From assembly GCA_022823145.1 (NCBI GenBank), contig JAJDXS010000016.1:25400-89399 (forward strand): a stretch of 64,000 nt of DNA. The letters are read 5' to 3'. Positions 33,217-42,749 of this stretch are shown here, piece after piece. This DNA is from Gemmatimonadota bacterium. GTDB lineage: Bacteria > Gemmatimonadota > Gemmatimonadetes > Longimicrobiales > Gaopeijiaceae. The notes under the pieces are model-generated. The model searched no databases. It was not told where the DNA came from and was given only the letters and a program-made list of their open reading frames with translations. The first letter of the stretch is position 1. Each line of letters starts with the position of its first letter. The position numbers were made by a program, and so were the translations under genes.

Positions 33217-34322
33217 TGCTCTACCACCTTCTGCCCAGCCTGGAAGACCTCCACATCGTCTTCAACCTCTTCAACTACCTCACCGTCCGGTCGGCGGGGG
33301 CGATGGCCACGGGTCTGATCCTGACACTGCTCCTGGGCGGCCGCTTCATCGCCTGGCTGAAGCGCCGCGGGATCGTCGACGCACCCAGAAGCGCCGCCGA
33401 CGAGGGGGACGCGACGGGCCGGAAGGCCAACATGGGCGGCCTGCTCATCGTGGGCGTGGTTGCGGCGTCCACCGTCCTGTGGGCCGAGATGACCAACCCC
33501 TACACACTGATCGCCCTGCTGGTGATGCTGTGGATGGGCGCGCTCGGGTTCCTCGACGACTACCTGAAGGTGGTGCGGCGGTCGCCCCGCGGGCTCGTGC
33601 AGCGCTACAAGTGGGCGGGTTCGATCGTGCTGAGTCTCGCGCTCGGGCTCTATCTGGTCCTCTGGGGCCCTGATTCGCCGGTGGGCCCGACGACGACCAA
33701 CCTCCCGGTGTTCGACGAGTGGCAGCTCGTCATCTGGCCTCCTGCCTACCTGCTGTGGGTCGCGCTGGTCATCAACGGTTCGACGCACGGCGTGAACATG
33801 ACCGATGGTCTCGATGGCCTGGCCCCGGGGCTCGTCGCGATCGCGGTCGGAACCTTCGGCGTCTTCGCCTACGTGATCGGGCGTGTGGACACCTCGGACT
33901 ACCTGGGCCTGCTTTACCTGCCCGGCGCGGGAGAGCTGGCGGTCTTCGCCGCCGCGATCATGGGCACGGCGCTGGGGTTCCTGTGGTTCAACGCCCAGCC
34001 CGCCCGCGTGATCATGGGCGACACGGGGTCGCTCGCGCTGGGCGGGGCGATCGGCGCGATCGCGGTCCTGCTCAAGGCCGAACTCCTCCTGCTGGCGGTC
34101 GGCGGCGTGTTCGTCGTGGAGGCGGCCTCGGTGATCGTCCAGACGCGGTACTTCAAATACACGAAATGGCGATATGGAGAGGGTCGGCGCGTGTTCAGGT
34201 GCGCGCCCGTTCATCACCACTTCCAGATGCTCGGATGGAAGAACGAGCAGATCGTGGTGCGGTTCTGGATCCTCGGAATCCTCTGCGCGATGGTCGGCTT
34301 TGCGACCCTCAAGCTGCGTTGA
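33216..34322 (+). CDS. mraY: Phospho-MurNAc-pentapeptide transferase MraY
   Basis: A 368-residue integral membrane enzyme that loads phospho-MurNAc-pentapeptide onto undecaprenyl phosphate to make lipid I. About ten transmembrane helices. Marks: RKANMGGLLI, the Asp-rich FLDDYLK, NMTDGLDGLAPG, and the C-terminal VHHHFQMLGWKN-type histidine motif (HHHFQMLGW). Length normal; TGATG junction with murF. Confidence 0.95.
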   Translation: MLYHLLPSLEDLHIVFNLFNYLTVRSAGAMATGLILTLLLGGRFIAWLKRRGIVDAPRSAADEGDATGRKANMGGLLIVGVVAASTVLWAEMTNPYTLIALLVMLWMGALGFLDDYLKVVRRSPRGLVQRYKWAGSIVLSLALGLYLVLWGPDSPVGPTTTNLPVFDEWQLVIWPPAYLLWVALVINGSTHGVNMTDGLDGLAPGLVAIAVGTFGVFAYVIGRVDTSDYLGLLYLPGAGELAVFAAAIMGTALGFLWFNAQPARVIMGDTGSLALGGAIGAIAVLLKAELLLLAVGGVFVVEAASVIVQTRYFKYTKWRYGEGRRVFRCAPVHHHFQMLGWKNEQIVVRFWILGILCAMVGFATLKLR

Positions 34323-34326
34323 AGGC

Positions 34327-35748
34327 GTGAAGGAGAAACGGGAAAAGGTTGCTGTCATCGGGCTCGGCGAGAGCGGTGAGGCCGCGGCGCGGCTGGCCCT
34401 GGCGAAAGGAGCACAGGTACATGTCACAGACACGCATGGCACGGACTCGGACGGTCACGACGCAATTGCAGCCCGTGGTGCAGCCCTCCGCGATCTCGGA
34501 GCCGATGTCCGGCTGGGAGGACACGCCGTGGAGGAGATCGCCGGGGCGGACACCGTCGTCGTCAGTCCCGGAATCCCACCCGGAGTACCCGTTCTCGCTG
34601 CCCTACGTGCTCGGGGCGTCGATTGGATATCGGAGCCTGAGTTCGCCGGCCGGTTCATCGAGAGTCCACTGACGATCGTGACCGGAACGAACGGGAAGAC
34701 CACCACCGCCGCCCTGTGCGCGCATCTGCTTTGCGCGGGGGGTGTGGACGCGGCGCTGGGCGGCAACATCGGCGGGGGCCTGGGTCCGCCCGCCTCCGCC
34801 CTGGCGCTCGTCGACCCCGCCCCGGAGCGCATGGTGATGGAGATGTCCTCGTTCCAGCTCGCGGACATCCGCGACCTGACACCCGATGTGGGCGTCATGA
34901 CCAACCTCGGCGTCGATCACATGGACCGCTACGAGTCCGTGGACGACTACCACAGCGACAAGCGGCGGCTCTTCGAGGCCGGTGACGGGCAAACGACCTG
35001 GGTAATCAACGGCGATGACCCCGCGGTGCTCGCGATGGCGGCTCCGTTCCCCGGCACGCGGCTCCGGTTCTCGCTCGACGGGCCTCTCGTACCCGGGGCG
35101 TGGCTGGAGGAGGGGCGCCTGATGGTGGACCTGGGCGATACGGGGACTCCCTGCCGCGTGGCGGACGCCGGCGACGTGGCGCTGCTGGGGCGCCACAACC
35201 TCGCGAACGCCCTGGCCGCACTCCTTGCCGCCGTCGCGTCGGGGGCGACCGATGCCTTCCTCGCACCGGGGGCCGCCGCGCCGGCCCTCGGATCCTTTCC
35301 GCCGCTTCCCCATCGGCTCGAGCCGGTAGGGGTGGTGGGCGGCGTGCGATGGGTGAATGACTCGAAGGCGACCAACATCGCGGCGTCGGGGAGTGCCTTG
35401 CGCAGCCTCGACGGCCCGGTCGTTCTCCTCCTGGGCGGGACCGACAAGGGCGAGGACTTTCGAGGCCTCATCCCCGCGATGCGCGGGAAGGTCCGGGCCG
35501 TGATCACCTACGGGGCCGCTGGGGAGCGGGCCGCGCGGGAGATCACGGAAGCAGCGCCGGCGTTTCCCGTGCATCGGGTCGGCGGCCAGTTCGAAGAGGT
35601 GGTCGCGGCCGGGCAGGAGCTGGCACGGCGCGACGATGTGCTGCTGCTGGCGCCGGCGTGCTCCAGCTTCGACATGTTCGACAACTACCTGCGGCGCGGC
35701 GACGCGTTTCGCGCGTTGGCCCGCGCAAGCGGGGAGGCGCCGGCGTGA
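34327..35748 (+). CDS. murD: UDP-MurNAc-L-alanine:D-glutamate ligase
   Basis: A 473-residue Mur ligase adding D-Glu. N-terminal nucleotide fold VAVIGLGESGEAAARLAL, PGIPPGVP, ATP loop IVTGTNGKTTTAAL, MEMSSFQLADI, DHMDRYESVDDY, and VNDSKATNIAAS are diagnostic. The GTG at 34327 (VKEKREKVAVIG) sits just after the mraY stop. The frame is open upstream only as a shadow of mraY. GTGA overlap with ftsW. Confidence 0.93.
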   Translation: MKEKREKVAVIGLGESGEAAARLALAKGAQVHVTDTHGTDSDGHDAIAARGAALRDLGADVRLGGHAVEEIAGADTVVVSPGIPPGVPVLAALRARGVDWISEPEFAGRFIESPLTIVTGTNGKTTTAALCAHLLCAGGVDAALGGNIGGGLGPPASALALVDPAPERMVMEMSSFQLADIRDLTPDVGVMTNLGVDHMDRYESVDDYHSDKRRLFEAGDGQTTWVINGDDPAVLAMAAPFPGTRLRFSLDGPLVPGAWLEEGRLMVDLGDTGTPCRVADAGDVALLGRHNLANALAALLAAVASGATDAFLAPGAAAPALGSFPPLPHRLEPVGVVGGVRWVNDSKATNIAASGSALRSLDGPVVLLLGGTDKGEDFRGLIPAMRGKVRAVITYGAAGERAAREITEAAPAFPVHRVGGQFEEVVAAGQELARRDDVLLLAPACSSFDMFDNYLRRGDAFRALARASGEAPA

Positions 35749-36971
35749 GGGCCGCCCGGCACCGGCGTCGGCTGCGAAGCGGTCCCTGGGCCGTCGACGT
35801 CGCCGCCCGGATTCCCCGGTCCCTCCCGGAAACCGGTCTCGGCAGGGGATGGGAGCCGGCCGCGATCGTCTTCATCACCGTGTCGCTGCTCGTCTTCGGG
35901 CTCATCACCCTGCACAGCGCCAGTTCGGTCATGGCCCAGCAGGGCGACCTTCCCCACTACCACTATGTCGCACGGCAGGGAGTCGGCGTCATGATCGGCC
36001 TGGTGATCATGGTCGTCTGCGCTTGCGTGCCGACCGAGTGGTGGAGGCAGATGGCCCACCACATCCTGCTCGCCTCGATTCTGCTCCTCGTCATCGTGGT
36101 GCTTCCCTTCACAGAGGCGATCGCTCCCAGCATCAACGGCGCGCGCAGGTGGCTGAGACTGGGCATCACCGTCCAGCCGTCGGATCTTGCCAAGCTGGCC
36201 GTGCTGATCTGGACCGCCGCGCTGGCCGTCCGGAAGCGGGAATACTTCCACAGTCTCGGAAGGGGATTGGCGCCCTTCCTCGTGGCGTGGTCGGTCGTGC
36301 TGGTTCTGGTCCTGCTCGAACCCGATCTGTCCACCGCCGTCCTCATCGCCGCCATGGGCACGACCATCGTTGTCGTGGCGGGCGCGCGGCCGGCCCACTT
36401 CGTGTTTCTGGGTCTGCTCGCGGCGCCGTTAATCGCGCCCGCGGTGACCTCGGGCTACCGGCGGTCACGCTGGGAGTCAATCCTTCTCGAGCCGGGCACC
36501 GTTCCGGACGGGGCCACCTACCAGAGCTATCAGAGCCTGGTCGCCATCGGTTCCGGGGGCGTGACCGGGGTCGGATTCGGCGAAGGACGGCAGAAGTTCG
36601 GGTTTCTGCCCGAGGCTCACAACGACTTCATCTTCGCCATGATCGGCGAGGAGTGGGGACTCGTGGGCGCCCTTGCCGTGATCCTCTGCTACGTGGCCCT
36701 GATTGCGATGGCGTTCCGGGTCGCCCGGCGCGCCAGGAACCTGTTCAGCGAGTTGCTGGCTATCGGCGTCGCCACTCTCATCGGCCTGCAGGCCTTTCTG
36801 CACATAGGGGTGGGGCTGGGCGTCTTTCCCACAACCGGGCTCTCGCTTCCATTCATCTCGTTCGGGCGCACCAACCTGGTGACCATGCTCGCTGCCGTGG
36901 GAATCCTGCTGGCCGTAGCGCGCGAAACGCCGGAAGGCCGGACCGGCCGAGCCGCGACGGTGGGAGGGTGA
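35745..36971 (+). CDS. ftsW: Septal peptidoglycan glycosyltransferase FtsW
   Basis: A 408-residue SEDS protein polymerising lipid II with FtsI at the septum. Ten or so transmembrane segments. Conserved: INGARRWLRLG, VQPSDLAKLA, LEPDLSTAVLIA (with the catalytic Asp region), RQKFGFLPEAHNDFIFA, GEEWGL and PTTGLSLPFISFG. The GTG at 35745 overlaps the murD stop and gives a basic cytoplasmic N-terminus. murG follows after one base. Confidence 0.94.
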   Translation: MRAARHRRRLRSGPWAVDVAARIPRSLPETGLGRGWEPAAIVFITVSLLVFGLITLHSASSVMAQQGDLPHYHYVARQGVGVMIGLVIMVVCACVPTEWWRQMAHHILLASILLLVIVVLPFTEAIAPSINGARRWLRLGITVQPSDLAKLAVLIWTAALAVRKREYFHSLGRGLAPFLVAWSVVLVLVLLEPDLSTAVLIAAMGTTIVVVAGARPAHFVFLGLLAAPLIAPAVTSGYRRSRWESILLEPGTVPDGATYQSYQSLVAIGSGGVTGVGFGEGRQKFGFLPEAHNDFIFAMIGEEWGLVGALAVILCYVALIAMAFRVARRARNLFSELLAIGVATLIGLQAFLHIGVGLGVFPTTGLSLPFISFGRTNLVTMLAAVGILLAVARETPEGRTGRAATVGG

Positions 36972-36972
36972 C

Positions 36973-38124
36973 GTGGTGGTGGTCTTCTCCGGCGGCGGAA
37001 CCGCGGGGCACTTTCATCCTGCCCGGAACATTGCGGAGACCCTCGTCGACGTGCTTCCAGGGGCGGAGCCATACTTCGTCGGGACAGAGGGAAGGATCGA
37101 GGCCCGCGAGTTGCCGCATCTGGGCTACTCCTACCGGCTGCTGCCCGTGGCCGGGCTGAGTCACCCGTTCCGGGCCGGGCGTCCCCTTTCCGCGGCCGTG
37201 GCGAACGCGAGAGCCCTGTGGCTGCTCTTCCTGGCCGTCTGCAGACTCGTACCTGACTTCCGCAGGCGTCGCGCGAGGGCCGTGGTGCTGACGGGCGGAT
37301 ACGTGTGCGCGCCGGCGGGGATCGCGGCCCGGCTGCTCGGGCTGCCGGTGGTCCTCCAGGAGCAAAACACGCACCCGGGGAAGACGACGCGTCTGGTCGC
37401 ACGCTGGGCCCGGCAGATCCACGTAGCCTACCCGGAAGCGGCGTCGGCACTCCCGGCGCGCGCCAGGGCAAGGGTTCTGGACACCGGCAATCCGATCCAC
37501 CCGCTTCCGGCCCCGGAAGCCCGTGCCGCCGGCGATGCCCGGCGCGCGCTGGGACTGCCGGTGGACGGGAAGGTGGTTCTGGTCGTGGGCGGCAGCCAGG
37601 GTGCCCGCAAGATGAACCAGGCAACGATGGAGATTTTGCAAGACGATCTGCCGATCGATGGCCAGTTCGTCTTGTGGATCACCGGGCCGGCGCACTACGA
37701 CGCCATCGCCGCCGAACTGGGTGCGTTGCCGACGGCACGATACGCGGTCGTCCCCTACCTCGAGCCGGAGCGGATGTACCAGGCGTTGGCTGCGGCCGAT
37801 GTCGCCGTCTCGCGCGCGGGTGCGATGGCCACCTCCGAGTTCCTGGCATGGGGGCTGCCGGCGATCCTGGTCCCGCTGCCGACGGCCGCCGCGGATCACC
37901 AGACGGCCAACGCGCGTTCCCTGGAGGTCGCCGGCGCGGCGGTGCACCTGCCGGAGCAGGATCCCGAGGGTCGGGAGCTCACCGGCAAGAAGCTGTGGGG
38001 CGAGGTCAGGAAGCTTCTCGACACCCCTGGCGCCCTCGCGGAAATGGGTCGCGCGGCCGGCCGTCGCGCCCGCCCCGGTGCGACACGGCAGGTGGCCGCG
38101 GCGATCGCGGAGTTGATCGGGTGA
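36973..38124 (+). CDS. murG: Lipid II synthase MurG (GlcNAc transferase)
   Basis: A 383-residue peripheral membrane glycosyltransferase (GT28) converting lipid I to lipid II. N-terminal loop FSGGGTAGHFHPA, GTEGRIEARELP, the membrane-contact and acceptor region, LVVGGSQGARKMNQ, and the donor site SRAGAMATSEFLAWGLPAILVP (shown in part) fit. GTG start with GGGAGGG upstream. GTGA overlap with murC. Confidence 0.93.
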   Translation: MVVVFSGGGTAGHFHPARNIAETLVDVLPGAEPYFVGTEGRIEARELPHLGYSYRLLPVAGLSHPFRAGRPLSAAVANARALWLLFLAVCRLVPDFRRRRARAVVLTGGYVCAPAGIAARLLGLPVVLQEQNTHPGKTTRLVARWARQIHVAYPEAASALPARARARVLDTGNPIHPLPAPEARAAGDARRALGLPVDGKVVLVVGGSQGARKMNQATMEILQDDLPIDGQFVLWITGPAHYDAIAAELGALPTARYAVVPYLEPERMYQALAAADVAVSRAGAMATSEFLAWGLPAILVPLPTAAADHQTANARSLEVAGAAVHLPEQDPEGRELTGKKLWGEVRKLLDTPGALAEMGRAAGRRARPGATRQVAAAIAELIG

Positions 38125-39542
38125 GCGCCCGGACCGGCTTGCGCGCGCTCGCCGAACGCGGCCCGATCCACTTCATGGGGGTCGGGGGGGCCGGGATGGC
38201 GCCGCTGGCCGAGATGGTGCTTCGCAGTGGCGCCACGGTCACCGGGTGCGACCTGGCGGACGGCCGGGCGGCCGAAGCGCTGGTCCGCATGGGGATGGCG
38301 TTCACGCGCGGCCACGACCCGGCCCACGTGGAGGGCGTGGCCGCGGTCGTGGTCACTTCGGCCGTGCCGCCGGACCACGAGGAGCTGGCCGCGGCACGGG
38401 CCGCCGGGATTTCCGTGATCAAGCGTGCGGAGGCGCTGGGACAGTGGGTCAACGACGGGCGGGTCGCCGGGATCGCCGGCACCCACGGCAAGACCACCAC
38501 GACGGCGATGGCCACCCACATCCTGGAGGAGGGCGGTCTGGACCCGACCGGCGTGGTGGGCGGCGCGGTTCCGGCGTGGGGCGGGAACCTGCGGGCGGGC
38601 GAGTCCGGCGTCTTCGTCGTGGAGGCCGACGAGTACGACCACTCGTTCCTCTCACTCAGGCCCGAGGTGGCGGTCGTAAACAACCTCGAGGCCGACCACC
38701 TGGACATCTACGGGGACCTGGACGGAGTTCGCGCCTCGTTCGCGAGCTTCGTCGACCGGCTGCTGCCCGAGGGAACGCTGTGGGTGTGCGGCGACGACCC
38801 CGGCGCAGCACGGATCGGCGTGCAGGGGGGCTCCCGGACCCGCAGCTACGGCCTCGCCGCGGGCTCCCGGCTGCGCGCGGTCGAGGTGCACGCCAACGGC
38901 CGCGGGAGCACGTTCACCGTGGTCGAGGACGGGGTGCTCGCGGGCCGGTTCACCGTTGCCGCTCCGGGCGTTCACAACGTTCGCAACGCGCTGGCCGCGG
39001 CGGGAGTGGCCCGCAGCTTCGGCGCCGGGTGGGACGCGGTACGCGCCGGGCTCGCGGCGTTCCGGGGTGTGGGTCGCCGCTACGACGTCCTGGGGACCGA
39101 GGCAGGCGTCCAGGTCGTCGACGACTACGCGCATCACCCCACGGAGGTCGCCGCCACCCTCGCCGCGGCGCGTGCGGCCAACCCGGACCGGCGCGTCGTG
39201 GCGGTCTTCCAGCCGCACCTGTTCACGCGCACGCGCGACTTCTACAGGGAATTCGGCCGAGCCCTCGCCGCGGCCGACCGGATCTGGGTGACCGACGTGT
39301 ACCCGGCGCGGGAAAAGCCGCTCGCCGGGGTCACCGGGGAATTGGTCGCGTCCGCGGTCACCGGGCCGGGCGCGCAAGTGTCGTACCATCTCGAACTGGC
39401 GACGCTCGCCGAGGCCGTCGCAGGCGACCTGTACGAGGGAGATCTGTGCGTTCTCATGGGTGCGGGGTCGATCGAGTCCACGGGTCCCGAGGTCCTGGCT
39501 CTCCTCCGGCGACGCTCCGATCGCAAGGGGGAACCCGCATGA
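38121..39542 (+). CDS. murC: UDP-MurNAc:L-alanine ligase
   Basis: A 473-residue Mur ligase adding the first amino acid to UDP-MurNAc. N-terminal Rossmann motif HFMGVGGAGMAPLAEM, TSAVPPDHEE, ATP loop AGTHGKTTTTAM, VEADEYDHSFL, VNNLEADHLDIYG, VDDYAHHPTEVAATL, FQPHLFTRTRDF. GTG start overlaps murG. In many phyla murB follows murC; here the next gene is ftsQ-like, and murB is absent from the window. Confidence 0.94.
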   Translation: MSARTGLRALAERGPIHFMGVGGAGMAPLAEMVLRSGATVTGCDLADGRAAEALVRMGMAFTRGHDPAHVEGVAAVVVTSAVPPDHEELAAARAAGISVIKRAEALGQWVNDGRVAGIAGTHGKTTTTAMATHILEEGGLDPTGVVGGAVPAWGGNLRAGESGVFVVEADEYDHSFLSLRPEVAVVNNLEADHLDIYGDLDGVRASFASFVDRLLPEGTLWVCGDDPGAARIGVQGGSRTRSYGLAAGSRLRAVEVHANGRGSTFTVVEDGVLAGRFTVAAPGVHNVRNALAAAGVARSFGAGWDAVRAGLAAFRGVGRRYDVLGTEAGVQVVDDYAHHPTEVAATLAAARAANPDRRVVAVFQPHLFTRTRDFYREFGRALAAADRIWVTDVYPAREKPLAGVTGELVASAVTGPGAQVSYHLELATLAEAVAGDLYEGDLCVLMGAGSIESTGPEVLALLRRRSDRKGEPA

Positions 39543-40081
39543 AAGCCGGCTCGCGCGGACGAACGCTCGCCCTGGCAGCGGGCACCGCCGGCCTCGTGGC
39601 CCTGGCCGCCTGCCTGCTTCTGTTGGCGGAAACCCCCGCACCCGAGGCGCGCCGAACCGAAGGCGACCGGGCTCCGGTCGGCCTGGTGGCCTCGCCCCTC
39701 GTGGTGGCGGTCGATCGGCGGGGCAACGTCATGCCCGTCGACCCGGCGGACCCGGTGCTCGACCTCCCCGTGCTGTCGGTGCAGACGCCGACGGCGGAGT
39801 CCCTCTGGGGACTGCGCATCCTCGCCCACGACGTCGGGCACATGGCCGAGATGGCTCCCGAAGTCTTCGCCGTCATCTCCGAGGCCCGGGTCGGCGACCG
39901 CGAGATCGCGCTCCTGCTCGGCGACTCGGGGATCCGGATCCGGTACGTGCCCCCGATCACCGAGGCGAGGCTGCGGGAGGGCATCGTCGCTCTAAACGAC
40001 GCGGTCGAGCGCCTGGGCGAGGACAAGCCGCGCGAGATCGACCTTCGTTTCGAAGACCAGGTTGTGGTGAGGACCCGATGA
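39539..40081 (+). CDS. ftsQ: Short FtsQ-like division protein lacking the POTRA domain
   Basis: A 180-residue bitopic protein: basic N-terminus, one transmembrane helix (about residues 9-30), then a sequence resembling the FtsQ beta domain (LVVAVDRRGNVMPVDPADPV, LDLPVLS, then a C-terminal strand region IRYVPPITEARLREGIVALND). FtsQ/DivIB normally has about 250-280 residues, with a POTRA domain right after the membrane helix. Only about 18 residues separate helix and beta domain here, so POTRA is missing. Position between murC and ftsA supports the call. ATGA overlaps on both sides. Confidence 0.72.
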   Translation: MKAGSRGRTLALAAGTAGLVALAACLLLLAETPAPEARRTEGDRAPVGLVASPLVVAVDRRGNVMPVDPADPVLDLPVLSVQTPTAESLWGLRILAHDVGHMAEMAPEVFAVISEARVGDREIALLLGDSGIRIRYVPPITEARLREGIVALNDAVERLGEDKPREIDLRFEDQVVVRTR

Positions 40082-41304
40082 GATCGGCGCTGATTGCGGG
40101 GCTCGACGTGGGCTCGACGCGCACACGCGCGGTCATCGGCGAGTACGTGCCCAGGTACAGGCGGCCCGAACTGCGGATCCTCGGGGTCGGAGCCACCAGC
40201 ACAGTCGGCGTGCGCAAGGACGTCATCACCGACCTCGACGCCGCCACGGAGTGCATTCGGGGGGCGGTGACGGAGGCGGAGGTGATGGCGGGCGTCCGCG
40301 TCGACCGCGTGTACGTCGGTGTCGCCGGCGATCACGTCGAGGTGAGACGCTCCGAAGGGGTCGTGGCGGTCGCGGCCGAGGAGATCGTGCCGGGTGATGT
40401 CGACCGCGTGAACGAGGTCGCCCAGGCCGTGCCGCTGCCCCACGATCGGGAACTGATCCACGCCATCCCGCAGGACTATTCCGTCGACCACTACGGCGGG
40501 ATACAGGATCCGGTCGGGATGGCCGGCACCCGCCTGGAGACCGAGCTCTGCATCGTTACCGGGTGCTCCGCGGTCGTAGGCAACCTCACCAGGGCGGTCG
40601 AGAGGGCGGGCTACCGCGTGCAGGATCGGCTGCTGGAGCCGCTGGCGGCCGCTCGTGCCGTGCTCGCCGAGGACGAGAAAGAGCTCGGCGTCGTCCTGAT
40701 CGACATTGGAGCTGCGTGCACGGGGATGGGCCTCTACTACGAAGGGAAGATCCGCGACCTGACGGTGTTCCCGTTCGGCGGATCGGCCATCACCAGCGAC
40801 CTGATCCGAGGCCTCTCGGTCCCTTTTGCGCAGGCAGCGAGAATCAAGGAAGAAGACGGGTCGGCCCGCCCGCGTTCGGTGGACCCGGTCGAGGTGATCG
40901 AAGTGCCGACCGGCAACGGCCGTCCCAGGAGGGTGGCGCGCAGGTACGTGGCCGAACTCATCGAGGAGCGGCTGAAGAACATGTTCCTGCAGATCGAGCG
41001 CAGGCTGAGCCGGACATGCAATCCACAGGCCCTGGGGGCGGGCGTCGTGATCACGGGCGGTGTCACGGCCACCCCGGGAATCGCCAGGCTGGCGAGCGAA
41101 TGTCTCGGGGTGGCGGCCCGGATCGGGGTTCCCGGGGAAGGACTTCGGGGTCTCGCGGATCTGGTGGCGCGCCCGGGGTTCGCCACCGCCTCCGGGCTCG
41201 CCCTTTACGGGGCCGACTACTTCATAGATACGGGTGAGGGAGCGTCCACTCTGGCTTCGGGTGTGGTCACCCGCGTGGGCGCATGGCTCAAGGAGTTTTT
41301 CTAG
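40078..41304 (+). CDS. ftsA: Divisome actin homologue FtsA
   Basis: A 408-residue ATP-binding actin-like protein that tethers FtsZ to the membrane. Phosphate-1 loop GLDVGSTRTRAVIGE, the 1C domain with VGVAGDHVEV, phosphate-2 LIDIGAACTGMGLY, adenosine loop GVVITGGVTATPGI. The terminal helix VTRVGAWLKEFF is the amphipathic membrane-targeting sequence. ATG overlaps the ftsQ stop; ftsZ follows after 60 bp. Confidence 0.95.
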   Translation: MRSALIAGLDVGSTRTRAVIGEYVPRYRRPELRILGVGATSTVGVRKDVITDLDAATECIRGAVTEAEVMAGVRVDRVYVGVAGDHVEVRRSEGVVAVAAEEIVPGDVDRVNEVAQAVPLPHDRELIHAIPQDYSVDHYGGIQDPVGMAGTRLETELCIVTGCSAVVGNLTRAVERAGYRVQDRLLEPLAAARAVLAEDEKELGVVLIDIGAACTGMGLYYEGKIRDLTVFPFGGSAITSDLIRGLSVPFAQAARIKEEDGSARPRSVDPVEVIEVPTGNGRPRRVARRYVAELIEERLKNMFLQIERRLSRTCNPQALGAGVVITGGVTATPGIARLASECLGVAARIGVPGEGLRGLADLVARPGFATASGLALYGADYFIDTGEGASTLASGVVTRVGAWLKEFF

Positions 41305-41364
41305 CGATTCGGATGTACGAGCGAAGGTTGCAACCGGGACGGAGGTCCCAGAGGAGATGACGCG

Positions 41365-42720
41365 ATGATGTTCCAACTGGACGACGCTCCCCGCAAAGGC
41401 GCCCTGATGAGGGTGATCGGTGTCGGTGGAGCCGGCGGCAACGCCGTCAACAGGATGATCGACGAGAACCTGGAAGGGGTCGAGTTCATCTCGGCCAACA
41501 CGGATGCGCAGGCACTGGCCATGTCCAGGGCCGAAAACGTGATTCAGCTGGGCAAGAAGCTGACGCGTGGCCTCGGGGCGGGAGCACGCCCGGGGATCGG
41601 CCGCCAGGCCGTGGCGGAGGACTCCGACGAGGTGCGCCGCCTGCTGGAGGGGGCCGACCTGGTCTTCATCGCCGCGGGGATGGGCGGGGGCACGGGCACG
41701 GGAGCCGCGCCGGTGATCGGGGAGATGGCCAGGGAGCTGGGTGCCCTGACGATCGCGGTGGTGACGAAGCCGTTCTCGTTCGAGGGGAAGAAGCGCATGC
41801 GCCAGGCCGATCAGGGGCTGGCCGAGCTTCGCCGCACCGTCGACACCACGGTGGTCGTGCCGAACGATCGCCTTCTCTCGGTCGTCGGGAAGGGCACGTC
41901 CTTCCAGGATGCTCTGAAGAAGGCCGACGAGGTGCTCCTGCACGCCACCCAGGGAATCAGCGACCTGATCCGCGTGAGCGGGGAAGTCAACGTCGACTTT
42001 GCGGACGTGCGCACCGTCATGTCCTCGTGCGGGGCCGCACTCATGGGCACCGGCGTGGGGCGGGGCGAGAACCGCGCGTTGACCGCGGCGCAGGACGCGG
42101 TCACCTCTCCGCTCCTGGACAACGTGTCCATCCGGGGGGCGAAGGGTGTGCTGATCAACATCACCGGGGGATCGGATCTCGCGATCGACGAGGTGACCGA
42201 CATCTCGACGATGATCCAGGAGGAAGCCGGCGACGAAGCCGAGATCATTTTCGGCGCGGTACAGGACTCGGCCATGGAGGGCGAGATCAGGGTAACCCTC
42301 ATCGCCACGGGATTCGACGACGCCGAAAGAAGGACGAAGCCGATGATCAGCCCGCAGTTCGGCTTTCAGGAAGAAGCCCGGGCAGTGAGCGACGCCCGGC
42401 AGGTGATGCCGAGGGCCGTAGGCGACACCGGACAGGCACGCATGGTCGAGCGCTCCCCGCTCGCGGCTCCCCGGCCCGCACGGCAACCCGCGCGCATGCA
42501 AGCCCCGGCTCCAGCGACCTTCCGGGCGCCCCTGGAGTCCGCCGCACCGGCTCCGCGAGGCCCCGTTTCCCGGCCGGGAGACATCGGAACCGCGGCGGCG
42601 CCCCGCACCCCGATGCCGAGGGCGGTGAGCCGCGAAGGAAGCGCGCAGGGGAGGACCCGTGATATGTTTGGAATCAGGGAACTGGAGCTGCCGACCTTCA
42701 TCAGGAGGTTCAACGCCTGA
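41365..42720 (+). CDS. ftsZ: Cell division GTPase FtsZ
   Basis: A 451-residue tubulin homologue forming the Z ring. GTPase signature GMGGGTGTGAAPVI, N-terminal VIGVGGAGGNAVNRM, T7-loop region VNVDFADVRTVMS. After about residue 320 a proline/alanine/arginine-rich linker of about 110 residues leads to the conserved tail LELPTFIRRFNA that binds FtsA. GAGGAG precedes the ATG. The tail's two arginines are encoded AGG AGG, forming a Shine-Dalgarno for the next gene. Confidence 0.97.
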   Translation: MMFQLDDAPRKGALMRVIGVGGAGGNAVNRMIDENLEGVEFISANTDAQALAMSRAENVIQLGKKLTRGLGAGARPGIGRQAVAEDSDEVRRLLEGADLVFIAAGMGGGTGTGAAPVIGEMARELGALTIAVVTKPFSFEGKKRMRQADQGLAELRRTVDTTVVVPNDRLLSVVGKGTSFQDALKKADEVLLHATQGISDLIRVSGEVNVDFADVRTVMSSCGAALMGTGVGRGENRALTAAQDAVTSPLLDNVSIRGAKGVLINITGGSDLAIDEVTDISTMIQEEAGDEAEIIFGAVQDSAMEGEIRVTLIATGFDDAERRTKPMISPQFGFQEEARAVSDARQVMPRAVGDTGQARMVERSPLAAPRPARQPARMQAPAPATFRAPLESAAPAPRGPVSRPGDIGTAAAPRTPMPRAVSREGSAQGRTRDMFGIRELELPTFIRRFNA

Positions 42721-42749
42721 AGAGCACTGTCGTTATCAGGCCGACCGCG

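Noticed and set aside
39454..42501. A 1015-residue ORF antisense to ftsQ, ftsA and ftsZ
   Set aside because: Same reason: the opposite strand encodes well-conserved division proteins in this interval.
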